From an uncultured Clostridia bacterium (lineage in GTDB: Bacteria > Bacillota > Clostridia > Christensenellales > UBA1242), in assembly GCA_937992055.1 (NCBI GenBank), contig CALKLQ010000026.1, forward strand, positions 1 to 30,489: a stretch of 30,489 bases of DNA, written 5' to 3'. The notes under the pieces are model-generated. The model made no database searches, had not been told where the DNA came from, and worked only from the letters and a program-made list of their open reading frames with translations. This document shows, piece after piece, positions 6,472-18,200 of the stretch; the stretch's first letter is position 1; every line of letters begins with the position of its first letter. Made by a program: the position numbers and the translations under genes.

Positions 6472-8691
6472 TTATTTATTTTGTTCTTGTTCGTTTTGTG
6501 TTAAATTTTGTTTTGCTTTGCCATTTAGTATTTTTGTAAAAGCAGTTTCACCTTTTTTGAAATTTTCGATATGAGAATTAATTTCACCAGTCACCTCGCT
6601 TAATTGAGCTAAAGTAGAATTGTCTTGTTCTTCTGATTTAGATTCTTTTAAGCTGGAAAGTAAATTTTGCATTTCTTTATCTTTAGATTTAACATTTTCT
6701 TTTTGAACTTCCAAAAAGCTTTTTTCTTTCTTTAGGTTTGATATTTTTTGGTTAGATTTGGCGATATCTTCTTGCTCAAGTAGGGTGGCATGCTCTTTTT
6801 CGCAAATGCTAATTTTATCATTACAATTATCAATTTTATTTTCCATGGTAGAAATAACTTTTTTGAGCTTGGCTTGTTTTGTTTGATAAAGATTTATAGA
6901 CTTTTCTTTATCTTGAGCTTTTTTATCTTCCTGAGATTCGCTTTTTGACTCGTCTTTTTCCTCTTGTTTAGGAACCTCATTTTCTTCCGGTGTTTTTTCT
7001 TGTTGTTTGTTTTTTCTAGTTTTTGTTTTTTCTGTTTGTTTTTTCTGTTTGTTTTTGTTTTCTTCTTGCTTTTGTTCTTTTTTAGCTTGTTTTGTCTTTT
7101 GCTTTTCAAGTTTTTTTGCCTTTCTTTTTTCCTTAGCAGCCTGTTTTTTTTCTTTCGATTTAGATTTAATTTTCACTTTTGAAAGTTTGCCTTCAAAAGT
7201 ATAAGTTAAACCGGTTGAGGCTAGAGCAGCAAAGGCTAATATTAATGGAAGTGTGGTTCCGCCACTAACAAGGGTAAAAACAAACATCAAAATGAAACTT
7301 AAAGAGATGAGCTTAGCTATAATTGAAAAGTCAAAGGTTTTTTCTTCATCAGCGCTTTCTTTTTCTTTTGAAGGTTTAGCGTTTGAGTCATTGGCATTTT
7401 CTTCAGCATTTGGATTTTTTTCTTCTTCTAAAATTTCTGTTTCCTCTATTTTTTGGTCTTGATTTAAAGAGTTGTCTTCAGGGGTGGAATCGTTAGAAGG
7501 GTTTGTTGTATGACTTCCTTCATAATTAGGATTTTCGATTTCTTCAGCTAAAGGATTGCCAAGTTCTTTATCCAATTCTTCCTGTGATAATTCATCAGCT
7601 GGTGGGGTGAATTTTAAGACTTCGTCAGGTGAAATAGATGAAGTTTCGGGTTGGTTAGGATTTATATTGATATCCTTAAGACTATCTTCATATTCTTGTT
7701 CGGTTGGATTTTGGTCTATCATAGAGTTTCCTTTTTCATTTTGTAAATTTAAATCAGTTTTTTGTGTTGCTTTTTTAGTAAATTCTTTTTCTTTTGACAA
7801 TGCTTTTATGTTGACTAGTTGACCTAGTTTTGAACTATCTTGAATGTTAATTTGTTCATTTCCTCCAATTAACTTCCAAGCTTCATCTATATTTTCCTTA
7901 GAGAGCCCATCAATTGCAATTGCTTTTGTGCTTTTTGCATTTCCTATTCCTTTTGGACCAGGAAGGGAAATTGCGAGTAAAAATTTGTCATCTTTTGAAA
8001 ATATATTTACATTCTCTGGTGAGAAGTCCATGAGCTTAGTTCCATTTACAACATAATATTTTGCCATGTTATTTTGTGTGTTATAAATTTTTGCAAGTTT
8101 TAAAGTTTTTTTGCCAATATTTATTTTTGAAGTTGTTATTTGTGTAAAAGATTCTTTAGCGAAAAGTTCATCTTCTTTCATTGAATCTATAAGATTAAAA
8201 AATTGTGAGGGGAGATTCTTAATTTCTGTGTGTTTATGCTCGCTAGAAAGAAGGGTGGAAAAATATATAGGCAATTCGATATCTGTTGGTTTGTCGTATT
8301 CAACTAGGGTTGAAAACGATTTGTCATAAGTTTTTTGTATGGATACAATATTTGAATCGAATTTTATTTTTGTAAAATTTTTATTTGAGGAAGAGTTTAA
8401 TGTAATTTCAAGATTTTGTTTGCCATCGATTTTAAGTTTGTCGATGTCAAAAAGTAAATAATTCCCCTCTTTTTTATCAGCACTTTTTTCCAATAAGTCG
8501 TAAAGTTTGTTGCCTTTTCGAATTTCTAATCTATACTTTCCGTTTTCTAAATATTCCTCGTTGTCATTGTGTAAGTAGCTAATAAAACATCCGCTTCCAA
8601 TTATAAATGAATCTGAAAGACCTAATTTGATTTTTTGGCTGGAAACTTGTTGTTTATTATCTAGTACTTTAATATCAATTCCAAATTCCAA
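6472..8691 (-). CDS. Large two-TM protein with acidic linker and Lys-rich coiled-coil tail, unknown function
   Basis: 739 residues from TTG at 8691, supported by a full AAGGAGG at 8706-8700 with 8-bp spacing. An ATG at 8699 is in another frame. There is no signal peptide. Residues 1-310 form a beta-rich soluble region. Residues about 315-450 are a low-complexity linker rich in E, D, P, N and S. Two TM helices at about 455-477 and 480-500 are separated by a tight SGG turn, so both ends should face the cytoplasm. Residues about 505-600 are extremely rich in K, Q and E (for example KAKKLEKQKTKQAKKEQKQE), and about 605-720 look like a coiled coil. I do not recognise the family. The basic tail might bind nucleic acid or anionic membrane; this is inference from charge only. 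It is transcribed from its own consensus promoter and is the only minus-strand gene in the first 24 kb. Confidence 0.75.
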   Translation of the reverse strand: MEFGIDIKVLDNKQQVSSQKIKLGLSDSFIIGSGCFISYLHNDNEEYLENGKYRLEIRKGNKLYDLLEKSADKKEGNYLLFDIDKLKIDGKQNLEITLNSSSNKNFTKIKFDSNIVSIQKTYDKSFSTLVEYDKPTDIELPIYFSTLLSSEHKHTEIKNLPSQFFNLIDSMKEDELFAKESFTQITTSKINIGKKTLKLAKIYNTQNNMAKYYVVNGTKLMDFSPENVNIFSKDDKFLLAISLPGPKGIGNAKSTKAIAIDGLSKENIDEAWKLIGGNEQINIQDSSKLGQLVNIKALSKEKEFTKKATQKTDLNLQNEKGNSMIDQNPTEQEYEDSLKDININPNQPETSSISPDEVLKFTPPADELSQEELDKELGNPLAEEIENPNYEGSHTTNPSNDSTPEDNSLNQDQKIEETEILEEEKNPNAEENANDSNAKPSKEKESADEEKTFDFSIIAKLISLSFILMFVFTLVSGGTTLPLILAFAALASTGLTYTFEGKLSKVKIKSKSKEKKQAAKEKRKAKKLEKQKTKQAKKEQKQEENKNKQKKQTEKTKTRKNKQQEKTPEENEVPKQEEKDESKSESQEDKKAQDKEKSINLYQTKQAKLKKVISTMENKIDNCNDKISICEKEHATLLEQEDIAKSNQKISNLKKEKSFLEVQKENVKSKDKEMQNLLSSLKESKSEEQDNSTLAQLSEVTGEINSHIENFKKGETAFTKILNGKAKQNLTQNEQEQNK

Positions 8692-8721
8692 TGTAACATC
8701 CTCCTTTTATATTTTGCTATT

Positions 8722-8750
8722 ATTATATTATATAATACCTGTTTTGTCAA
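8722..8750 (-). promoter_or_regulatory. Consensus sigma-A promoter of the two-TM protein gene
   Basis: On the minus strand TTGACA (8750-8745), 17 bp, TATAAT (8727-8722): both hexamers perfect at the optimal spacing. The start of transcription should be near 8715, about 24 nt before the TTG start codon. Confidence 0.9.
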
Positions 8751-8765
8751 GATCATATATCTTGA
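8747..8765. promoter_or_regulatory. Palindrome overlapping the -35 box, possible operator
   Basis: TCAAGAT (8747-8753) and ATCTTGA (8759-8765) form a perfect 7-bp inverted repeat with a 5-bp centre. It shares four bases with the -35 hexamer of the minus-strand promoter, a position suited to a dimeric repressor. On the plus strand it is followed by a T-run, but no plus-strand gene precedes it, so a terminator role is less likely. Confidence 0.45.
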
Positions 8766-9100
8766 GTTTTTTTGCCAAATAATACGTTTATTTTGCATTT
8801 GTATAACAAAGTATAGATTTGCAATTGATTAAAAATTTAGGTGTTTATTTAAAAATTTTATCTAATTTTTTAATGATAAATTTTAATTCTTAAATTATTT
8901 ATATCATTTTTTAAAATTATTAAGGTTTAATATAATTTTTTTAGTTATTATTTTTAAAATTTTATGTGAGATAAAAAAATCATTTATAAATTTCTAATTA
9001 TATTTATTTTTTTAAAAAAATATCTATTTCAGTTATTTAATTTTAAAGATTTTACTTGTATTATAGAAATTTTGATACAATATTTTTTTTAATATTATAT
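8766..9100. other. Extremely AT-rich intergenic region between divergent genes
   Basis: About 335 bp of nearly pure A+T separates the divergent promoters of the two-TM protein gene and the giant gene. It is full of short A- and T-tracts. I see no gene, no clear repeat and no stable hairpin. Confidence 0.6.
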
Positions 9101-9130
9101 TTGACTTAAAACTTATTGAAATTGTATAAT
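9101..9130 (+). promoter_or_regulatory. Promoter of the giant surface-protein gene
   Basis: TTGACT (9101-9106), 18 bp, TATAAT (9125-9130). Transcription would start near 9137, giving a leader of about 80 nt before ATG 9216. Confidence 0.7.
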
Positions 9131-9215
9131 TAAATTACTAGTTTTTGAAGATACTAAAACAAAAAATCAATTTTTATTTTATTTTTTGTTAAAGAAAAAA
9201 ATAAGGGTGTGGGAT

Positions 9216-12200
9216 ATGAGATTTTTTAAAATATTTTTAATTGCATTCTTTTCCTTGATTGGAGTGGTTGGCGTTGTTTTGGGTATTATGTATCTTGCTG
9301 GTTACTTTACCAAGCCAACCATTTATCCAGAGCAGATTTCTTTTAGCCAAGAAAGATATTTGGTGGATGAAGATTTTGAAATAAAGATTGAAACCTTGAC
9401 GGAAGATGTTACCAAGCTGGATGTGACATTATCTTTTCCTTCACATCCTAACCAAAACGGAGAATACATAACTGATGGAATTATCACCTTGCCTAGATAT
9501 GTTAAAATAGGTGAGGCTTTTACAGTCACTTTAAATAAAAGTTTGCAAAATCTTGGAGAGGAAACTCTTTCTTGGATTGTGGGTGGAATTTCCACCTTGG
9601 AAGCTAAGTGTGAAAATATTGAGGTGAGAAGTGTTCAGACAAAGGTGTACGTTGATGTTCCAGTACATTCTTTAAAAATGGGCGCAAAAATTGGTTTGTC
9701 TGATCAAACTGAAACTGACACATTTAATGTGGCTTCTAATTTTTGGACTGTGGCAGAATTTGTTCCTGCAAAAAGTAAATTTAAATTTAGTCAAGATGGT
9801 TCTGATGGGAATGAAGTTAAATGCAAAAGTATTTTCTTTTCCACCCTATCAAATAGCGTAGAAGAAGGAATAAAAGGTGACTTTGCCCAACAATATCATG
9901 CCTTGTTTGCAAACAATAATGTTTCTTTAAAGGCACAAAGCTTTGTTAAAACAAATGATGAAGAAGCTGCCTTTAAAGCAGTTGAAGGCTTTTCAGAAGA
10001 AATTGCAAAAGAAAATCTTTTGACAATGCTTGCAAATGCAGTTGCGGAGCAAAGAGGGGTTCAAACCGAAGTTTCTGTTAAAATTGCGGAATTGGTTGTT
10101 GGTGGATATAATGTGACGAATGTCAATCCTATACCTTCTGCTCTTAATGTTAAAAACAAAATTTTTGCAAATAAGGAAAATATTTTAGATGGTGAGTATA
10201 GCCTTGGCATAAATATTTTTGCAACTGATGGGGTTACTCCACTTCAAAGTGAGATGGAAAATATTGCTATTGGAGTGTTTGCCTCTACCGCAAATGGAAT
10301 TGAGCCAGCTGATGCCTCTCTATTTAATATAGAGGGAGCTGAAGCTTTAGATGTGGAAATTTTGGGTAAAAACTACACAGTCTATAAGCCTTATGTTCAA
10401 ATGTCAAATATAAATCATGCATATTGGAACTTTGCGGTTTTGGCGGAAGAAGTTAATTTAAAGATTTTCGTCGTGCTACTTGATGGAAGTTCTATTTCTA
10501 ATTTATCTTTGACAGAAGCTAATTTGCCAAAATATAATTTGAATGTTGATGTTGCAAGTGTAATTTCTAATCAAATTTATTGGAAGGATGCAACTGAGCA
10601 AACAAGAAAGTTATATATTTATGACGCAGAAAATGAGGGTGACAAGGTTTATCAACAATTTGATTTAAAAACTCTAGATATTGTAGTTCCAATAGAAAAT
10701 ACTTATAAAGAGGTTAGGTATTTTGCCTACATTGAATATGCTACAGAAGACATAGATTTAAGAGATTATATAGTTACAACTGGTGGTGAAATAGTAAAAG
10801 AAGTTGCCTCAGGTCTTGAACTTAAATTATATGAAATTCCAAATGGTGTGCTTACGCCTAAAGACGATAAAGATTTTCCAGCTTCGGCAAAGATAAGGGT
10901 GGTTTTTGCAACAATTAAAACAGATTTAAATGGAGCAGCCATTTATGAAGATGGAACTTATGTTTTTGATAGAATCAGTTCGGTGTCTGCTCTTGGCACA
11001 ACTCAAGCTTTGGAATTTGAAATTGTAAAAACTTTAAAGCAAATTGATTCTGAATTGGAAATAACTTACAATTCGAACATTAACTATTTTGATAGCAACA
11101 CAAATACTATTGCATTTGTGCAAGGCACACAAGACGCATTTAAAGTTGGTTTGTCTGTTCCATCTAGTAAAAAAGATACCTTAATCAAAGAGTGGAACGA
11201 AGGCAAAATAAATTTGACTTTTAGTAATAATAAAAACCAAGAAGGTCTTTTGGGTTATAGTCATTTTGTTATTGATGGTAATGTTACAGATAATGATAAT
11301 TGGGGAACTGTGGGTGACAATTTTGTAATCCGTATTCCAATTTCCATTTCAACAATAAACTATTTGGAAGGCGATTCTGGAGATAGGACATTCAAGGTTT
11401 TTGTGCAGTATCAACGTGGAAATCAACCAGCTTACACCAGCGAGGTGACAAAATTTGAACTGATTGGCTTTAGCGCTCAAAATCCTGATGATGTCACTTC
11501 GCAAGATAAATTAATTCCAACTAATTTAGAAGTTTATGACGGAAAAATTGCTTCCCTTAGTTTTGAAGAAAGTTTGAAAAATGCTGATGGAAATAGCGAC
11601 AACAGGGTAATTCTTGTTGAAACAAATTTAGAAAAAGAAAAAAATGCGGTAACTCAAGAAGAAATAATCAATAATGGTATTTATACGGCAAGCAAAACTT
11701 CTAGTTATTCTATGAGTTATGGTAGTACTCCAGCAAAAGATTGGATATTTGAAGAAGACCTTAAGACAATTAAGGTTATTGCAAAAGACAAATATGGCAA
11801 ACAAATTGTAAATAGAAGTTTTTGGGATGTTGTAAGTTCTAATCAAAACATAGTTGCAATTGAACAATCTACAAAAACCATGACATTTGTTAAAGCTAGT
11901 GATGAAATTGTTAAAATTAGTTTGAGCTCATCTAATGGTGTTGGCGGGAAAGTTATAAACGGTGATTTTTCATACTTTATAAAAGTTCAGACTGGTGGTG
12001 AGGTTCTTGGTGTTTATGTTAATAAAAATGGGACCACGAACTTTGAAACTGAATATGAAAACTATGAACAGATAGTTGGTGAAAATAAATTTAATAAAGT
12101 GAAAAACGAATCGTTTACCAAAACAAATTTAACAATTGAAATTGATGCAGTAAAAGATAAAACCATTAATTTATATGGCATATATCCATTATTAAAAATA

Positions 12201-15200
12201 ATTTATGGATTGCCTTTAAATGATGAAACATATGAGCTTTATGACTTGAAAAATATATTGAGATTTTCAAAAGTGGATGAAATTTTTGAAGAGGCGAATG
12301 GATTTATAGAATTTAATTATGAAAAAGATTTGCAAGGAAACGATACTAGTTTTATAGAGTCAATTAATATCTTAAAAGATTTTGGCAAGATTGGATATTT
12401 GAATCTAAATGTTACTAGCAATGTGGGCTTTAGCATTGTTCTTAATATTGTTTTAAAACCTACTTTTGAAGTTTCAGTTTCTGATTACTTAGCAAGTGGT
12501 GCACTTTCTTCTAGTGATAGTGGTATTACCTATGTTGGGGTTTTTGCCCAAAATGAAATTACTTTTAACTTTTATTCATTGAAAGCAATATCTGCTACAA
12601 CCGAAGTTATTCCAATTATCTATTTAAGAGATAACAATGATAATGAAAGTGTTATAACAAAAGTTAGCAATGGTTATTATTTGTTTGGAGTAGATGCATT
12701 ACAAACTGATAAGATTAAGTTAAGTGATTTGTTTAAATTCAACAATGATACTAACAGATATGAATTTTCATTAAAAGTTAGTTTAGATGACGTTGCCGGA
12801 TTTGTAAACAAGGAACTTATATTTGTTTTGGATAGCGGAAATTCTCAAGTAGATAATGATTATCAACCATCTCCATATGATTTTTCACAGAGTTTATATG
12901 TGAGAATCAACCCTAATATTAAGGCTGAAATAAGCAATGAATTTACTGGTGATAGAGTAGGCGATAATGAAATTACTATAACAACTAATAGTCAAGTTGT
13001 TTCAAATGTATTATCAAATAATGTATCCACATCTAGTATAATATCTGTTGAAAGATTGGTAGGAAATGCAGATTTGGACTTGGATTTTACTAAATCTAAT
13101 TATGTTACTAGTTTTATTAGTGATGAAAGAGGTAATGAGAAAATTCATGAGTACTTTGTTTTAGAAAATAACAAGTTGCAAATCAGAAGCGGAAAACTTT
13201 TACAAGGTGTTCAAACCGTTTATATTACAGTAAAACATGTTGTAGATGGTGAAGATTATATTGTTAAAACATTTAAAATTAATATTAAAGCGGATATAAA
13301 AGAAAATTCTGATTCTCAGTTTATAACATACGAAGGAACTAGATATTTACAATTACTTGCTGGCAGAAAATATTTGTTTGAAGAATTAAAGCAATTTTTC
13401 AAGTCTAGCGATGATGATACCGTTATTTCTGTTTCTTTTGCATCGAAATATGTAAATTCTAAGGTGAATTATAACATTAATTCAAGCGGTTTGGGTGAAA
13501 TTGATATATTTGCTAGTTCTCTAATTTTAAGTGATAGTTTGGAAATAGAAGTTAACATTGAAGGTGTAGGAAAGGTTGTTTATCCGGTTATTATCATGCC
13601 TAAACTTGCTCCATTGGTAAAATATGAAGAGGGTGTCACTTCAGATTTTGAAGACTTTGAAAGAGGGGAAAGGAATGAAAAGGCGAATTTTGACCTTAAA
13701 AATTTGCTCTCTATTGAATATTTAGTTGCAAACGATGTTTATGATGTAATTTCAGATGCTGAAACAGATGTGAATATTAAGGCAACTAGTCAAAAAATCA
13801 ATGGCTTATATATCGATGACAATGATAATGCTACATTTTCGTTGCGTGATGGAAATGGTGGATATAGCCCTATAAATTGTGCTAGTATTTCACAAGATGG
13901 AGTTTTGACAACTTATGCTACTGGTGAAGATAATTATATAATTGTTGTTGTTTCTGTTAAAGGATTTGAATTTTACTATAGACTTAGAATTAAAGCTAGT
14001 TTGACTCTTGAAACCTATTATCCTTTTGCACAAGACGCAGAATATGTTTTATTTAGAACAAGTGATATGTCAAAGACAATTAATTTGACGGCTGACTTTG
14101 AACCAGAGATTCCTGTTACAGGTCAAAAGGGAAGTTGGACTAATGCAAGCAAAAATGAATATATCTTTAATAGATTTATTCTGCTTTCAAATGGAAAGGA
14201 ATTGTTTGATAACTATGAAATAGAAAATATAGTAGTTAAAAATATTACTTTGGGCTATTTCAAAGATTCACAAGGTAATAGACTAGAAGGACAACCAATA
14301 GACCCTGCTAATTATTCTAACTATGCTTTTATTGAAAAATACGATGATACAATTAATTTAACACTTAAAAATATGGGAAATTATGTTGTTGAGCTTGAAA
14401 TTGCAACTGATAATAAGGCGAAAGCGATTTATTACATTGCAGTTGAGCAAAGCAATAAGGTGTATACCCTCGTTAAGGGTGATGGCGGCGACATTTCTAA
14501 CATGCAAGAGATTCCAAATGATGAAGTTTTAGAAATTGAATCACCTTTGAAAGATGGCACTACTCCTGATGATTCTCTTACTAAGTGGTTTTTAAAATTA
14601 AATAGTGGTTCAGTTGTTTCCGATGTCACAAAAGAGCTTAATTATCACATTCCAAATTCAACATATTTTACCTTGTCTGATAAGATTATTTCTGCTAGTT
14701 ATAGTGTAAATGATGTCTATTCTGAACTTATTGCTTACACTAAATATGGAATTCTAAGAAAAATTCCATTGACATTAAAATCAAAGATTGGTGTTTATGA
14801 TAAATTGGAAGCTGACAATAATAATTATGTAGTTGTTTCTTCAAAAGAAGTTGTGAGTGCACAAGAGATAAATTTGAATGATATTATTGCATTTTATGAA
14901 GAAAATGATGGTAATTATCAGGAAAAGACCATTACTTGGAAGAGTATTGAGTTTAATGGACAAGATTCATTTGAATATATAGAAAATGATTTTGGTAACA
15001 ATTTAAACCAAATAACCCCTAAAATGACAATTTTACCACTGATAAGTGATGTTGATGTTACTTTAAATTGTGTGATAATTATTGATGGACAAGAATTCTA
15101 TTTTGATTTTATCTTGAATTTAATGACTGCATTTGGTTCCAAGAGTGGAAATCAACTTGCACCAAATGTGCTTGGACAAGTTTACGCTACAAAACAAAAA

Positions 15201-18200
15201 AATGTAAATATTTTTGGAGAAGTGTTTGATAGCTTTGGAAACGAATTAAATTTTGGAGTTGATGCTTTGTCAAACAAAATTTTAGCTGCCTTAGGAGAAA
15301 ACAATTTTGAACTTAAATATACATTTTTAACCGGTGGTAATTATTGCTTAGTAAGCGAAGTTGTAAATAATTCAATCATTTTTGACACAAAACCTACCTC
15401 TCAAGATGTAGATGTTTTAATCAAGTTTGAATTGGTATTTGGCGACTATTATAGTTTGATTTCATATTGCAGTTTTGCAATATTACCAGAAGTTAATGTT
15501 AGTGTTAATTATCCAGCGCCTAATGGGGAAAAGCTTTTATTTGAGAGTTTGCATTTTGAATCTGGATTTAGGCTCACAGAACCAGCTGAATTTCAAGCTA
15601 TTGAAAGGGTTGTAATTGAAGAATTTGAAGACGTTTCTGTTGATAATAAATATATAAAATATATTATTAAAGAGGGAAATATCAATCTCATAGGTGGGGA
15701 GAATTTAGGTGATGAAAAATTTGCTTTAGATTCCTCTTTCAACTTTAATTTTGATGGACTTTCAAGTAGTTTTGCACTTATTGATTTTGAAATATATGTA
15801 AATGATATTGTCAGAAATGTGTATTCACTAAAAGTTTATAAAGACATTTCAGAAATTTATAGTGTTTCTATTAATACCATCAATCAAATGGATGGAAATA
15901 ATGAAATATTTTATGTGGTAGAGGATAGAAAAGATATTTTTAATGGTATTCAAGCCTTGAGATTTACTCTTAATAATACTGTTAACATTTTATCTAATCA
16001 AACCCAAATTGAGATATATCTATTAGACAATTCAAAATATATAAAAATTACAGATTTTATTTTAACTAGTTCTGACCGTGGTCAAACAAAAACCATAAAA
16101 TTAAATTCAGGAGAAAATCTTGAAAAACTGACCTTGGACAACATACGTTTTAAGGTGGCTGATAGTGATTTCTTGACCCTTTCTCAAATGTCGCAAGGCA
16201 ATTATCCATATTTTGCAACAACTTCTACTGGAAAAATTGATTTTGAATTGCTTCAAAGGATTGCTGTTAAATATTTAGGATATGAAATTGTTGATACAGA
16301 GTTCTTAAGGAATATCAAGGTTCAAACAAGTCATGCCGAAACCGGTTTTGAAGAAGCTGCTCTTCCTCTTAAGGACTTTAAGCTTAGTTATGCCTATCTT
16401 GGAGGAGATGTACTTGCTAGAGATGGAAATGTTGTCAAAATTTCTTATGGAAACAATGGTAATCTGGGAACTTATACCTATGATATCAGAGTTAATATCA
16501 AAAAAGGCTATGAAGAAGATTTCTATGATATTTATGTTGGGCAGGAAGTAGATAGACTCCTTTCTAAATTATCTATTACAAAACGAGATGGAACCCAGTT
16601 TGTTAAGTATAATAATGACAACAGTGCGGTTGTTGATGATTTGGTTTTAAATTCAAATTATAAGTTTAACATGAATTTGTTGCAAAGAAATGAGTTTGGA
16701 AGATATAACTATTTTGATGCTCAAACTGGAAAAGCCGGTGATGCTTATAAAATAGATTTATCGAATGAAACAGAGCCTCTTTACATCTCTTCGGTGAGTG
16801 CACTGGGTTCCTCAATCTATTATGATTTTAAAATGCTTGCTCATGGTGCACCAAATGATGGGCTTGTTGCAACACTTAGATTTGTAATTGATGTAAAAGA
16901 TAGGTCTGAACTTGAATTTGATGATAAAAATGGTGATAATGAAGCTGAAATATTACTTAATAATGCTAAAAATGGAATTGTTCGTTTGATTTTTGAACAA
17001 GATGTAAAAATTTTGCCTGATTGGCAGTTTAGATTTTTAAACATTGATGGCAGTGAAAATAGTGTAAACTCACCGCAAATTATAGGACAAGATATTTTTG
17101 GAACTAATGCGGAGTATAACTTGCTTCTTGTTGATAATGTTAACACTAATAATACAAAAATATTTGCTTATCACACCCAAAGTTCTGCTCTTGTAAATGA
17201 GGCTTTATCACTTTCCTATAAAGTTGATGCGAAATATTCTGAGTTTGTTTCAGTGAATAAAACCTCTACTTCGGTCATTGCTAAAATTAAAAATTCTGAT
17301 TTTGCAGTTAGAAATTTTGCTATTGAAGTTTCAGATGTTTATGGTTATACAAAATCTTATTTCATTCAAGTTGAGCCTTCAGACAAGTTAATTTTTAATA
17401 AATTTACAGGAAATGTTAATTTTTACGAGGGTGATAGCCTTGCAATAAAACTTAGTGACATGAGTGATGAGGCTGAACATTATATTGAATTAAACAAGAC
17501 AAGTTTTGCTGAAGACTATAACCTATCTTTAGAACTATTTAAGGTGGACGGAATAAAACTTACAAATGGTTTAAGCGATGAAACTAAGGGCGGAATTGGA
17601 AGAAAATTTTATTTCAATTATCTAGATTCACAAGTTTTCTCTTCTGTTACAAATACAGTGAGTGTTTATCTACAACTATCTTTTACTAAAAATAATAGCA
17701 ATGAAACCTATGTTGTTAAAACCAGTAACTTCATTTTGTGTAAAAGATATGTTATTGCTACGTCAGACTTGAATGTAAGAGATAACGTTGAGTTTAATTT
17801 GATAAATCATCTAGAAGTTAAAGACTTGAAAGAAAATGTAAATGTTGCAAATCCAGTTTTAAAACCAGAAATGACCTTAGTTTCTCAAAATGTTGGAGAA
17901 AAAATTACAGTAAAGGCATTATATAACAATCAGACAAGTACGCAAGAAATTGTTGTTAATGAACCTTATTTGATGTTAAGTGATATATTTACAAATATTT
18001 CTGATTTGCAAAAATGTAATTTCATAATTACAAAAATTGAAAATGATTTTGGTATTTTTGAAATTGTGAATTCCAGATTGTATGTTAGAAACGTTGAAAC
18101 TAAGGACAAATCTTTTGTTGTGCATTTGTCTAATGGCTTGAGATATTTGTCTGTTAAACTTACTGCAGATAGTGCAGATAATGGAAAATACAAGAGTGAA

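Noticed and set aside
6894..7462. Several overlapping open frames on both strands, rich in Lys or Phe
   Set aside because: They are shadows of the A-rich, Lys-coding tail of the two-TM protein gene and lack SD sequences.
8747..8775. Plus-strand intrinsic terminator
   Set aside because: The hairpin plus T-run looks like one, but there is no plus-strand transcript expected to end here; its overlap with the -35 box favours an operator.
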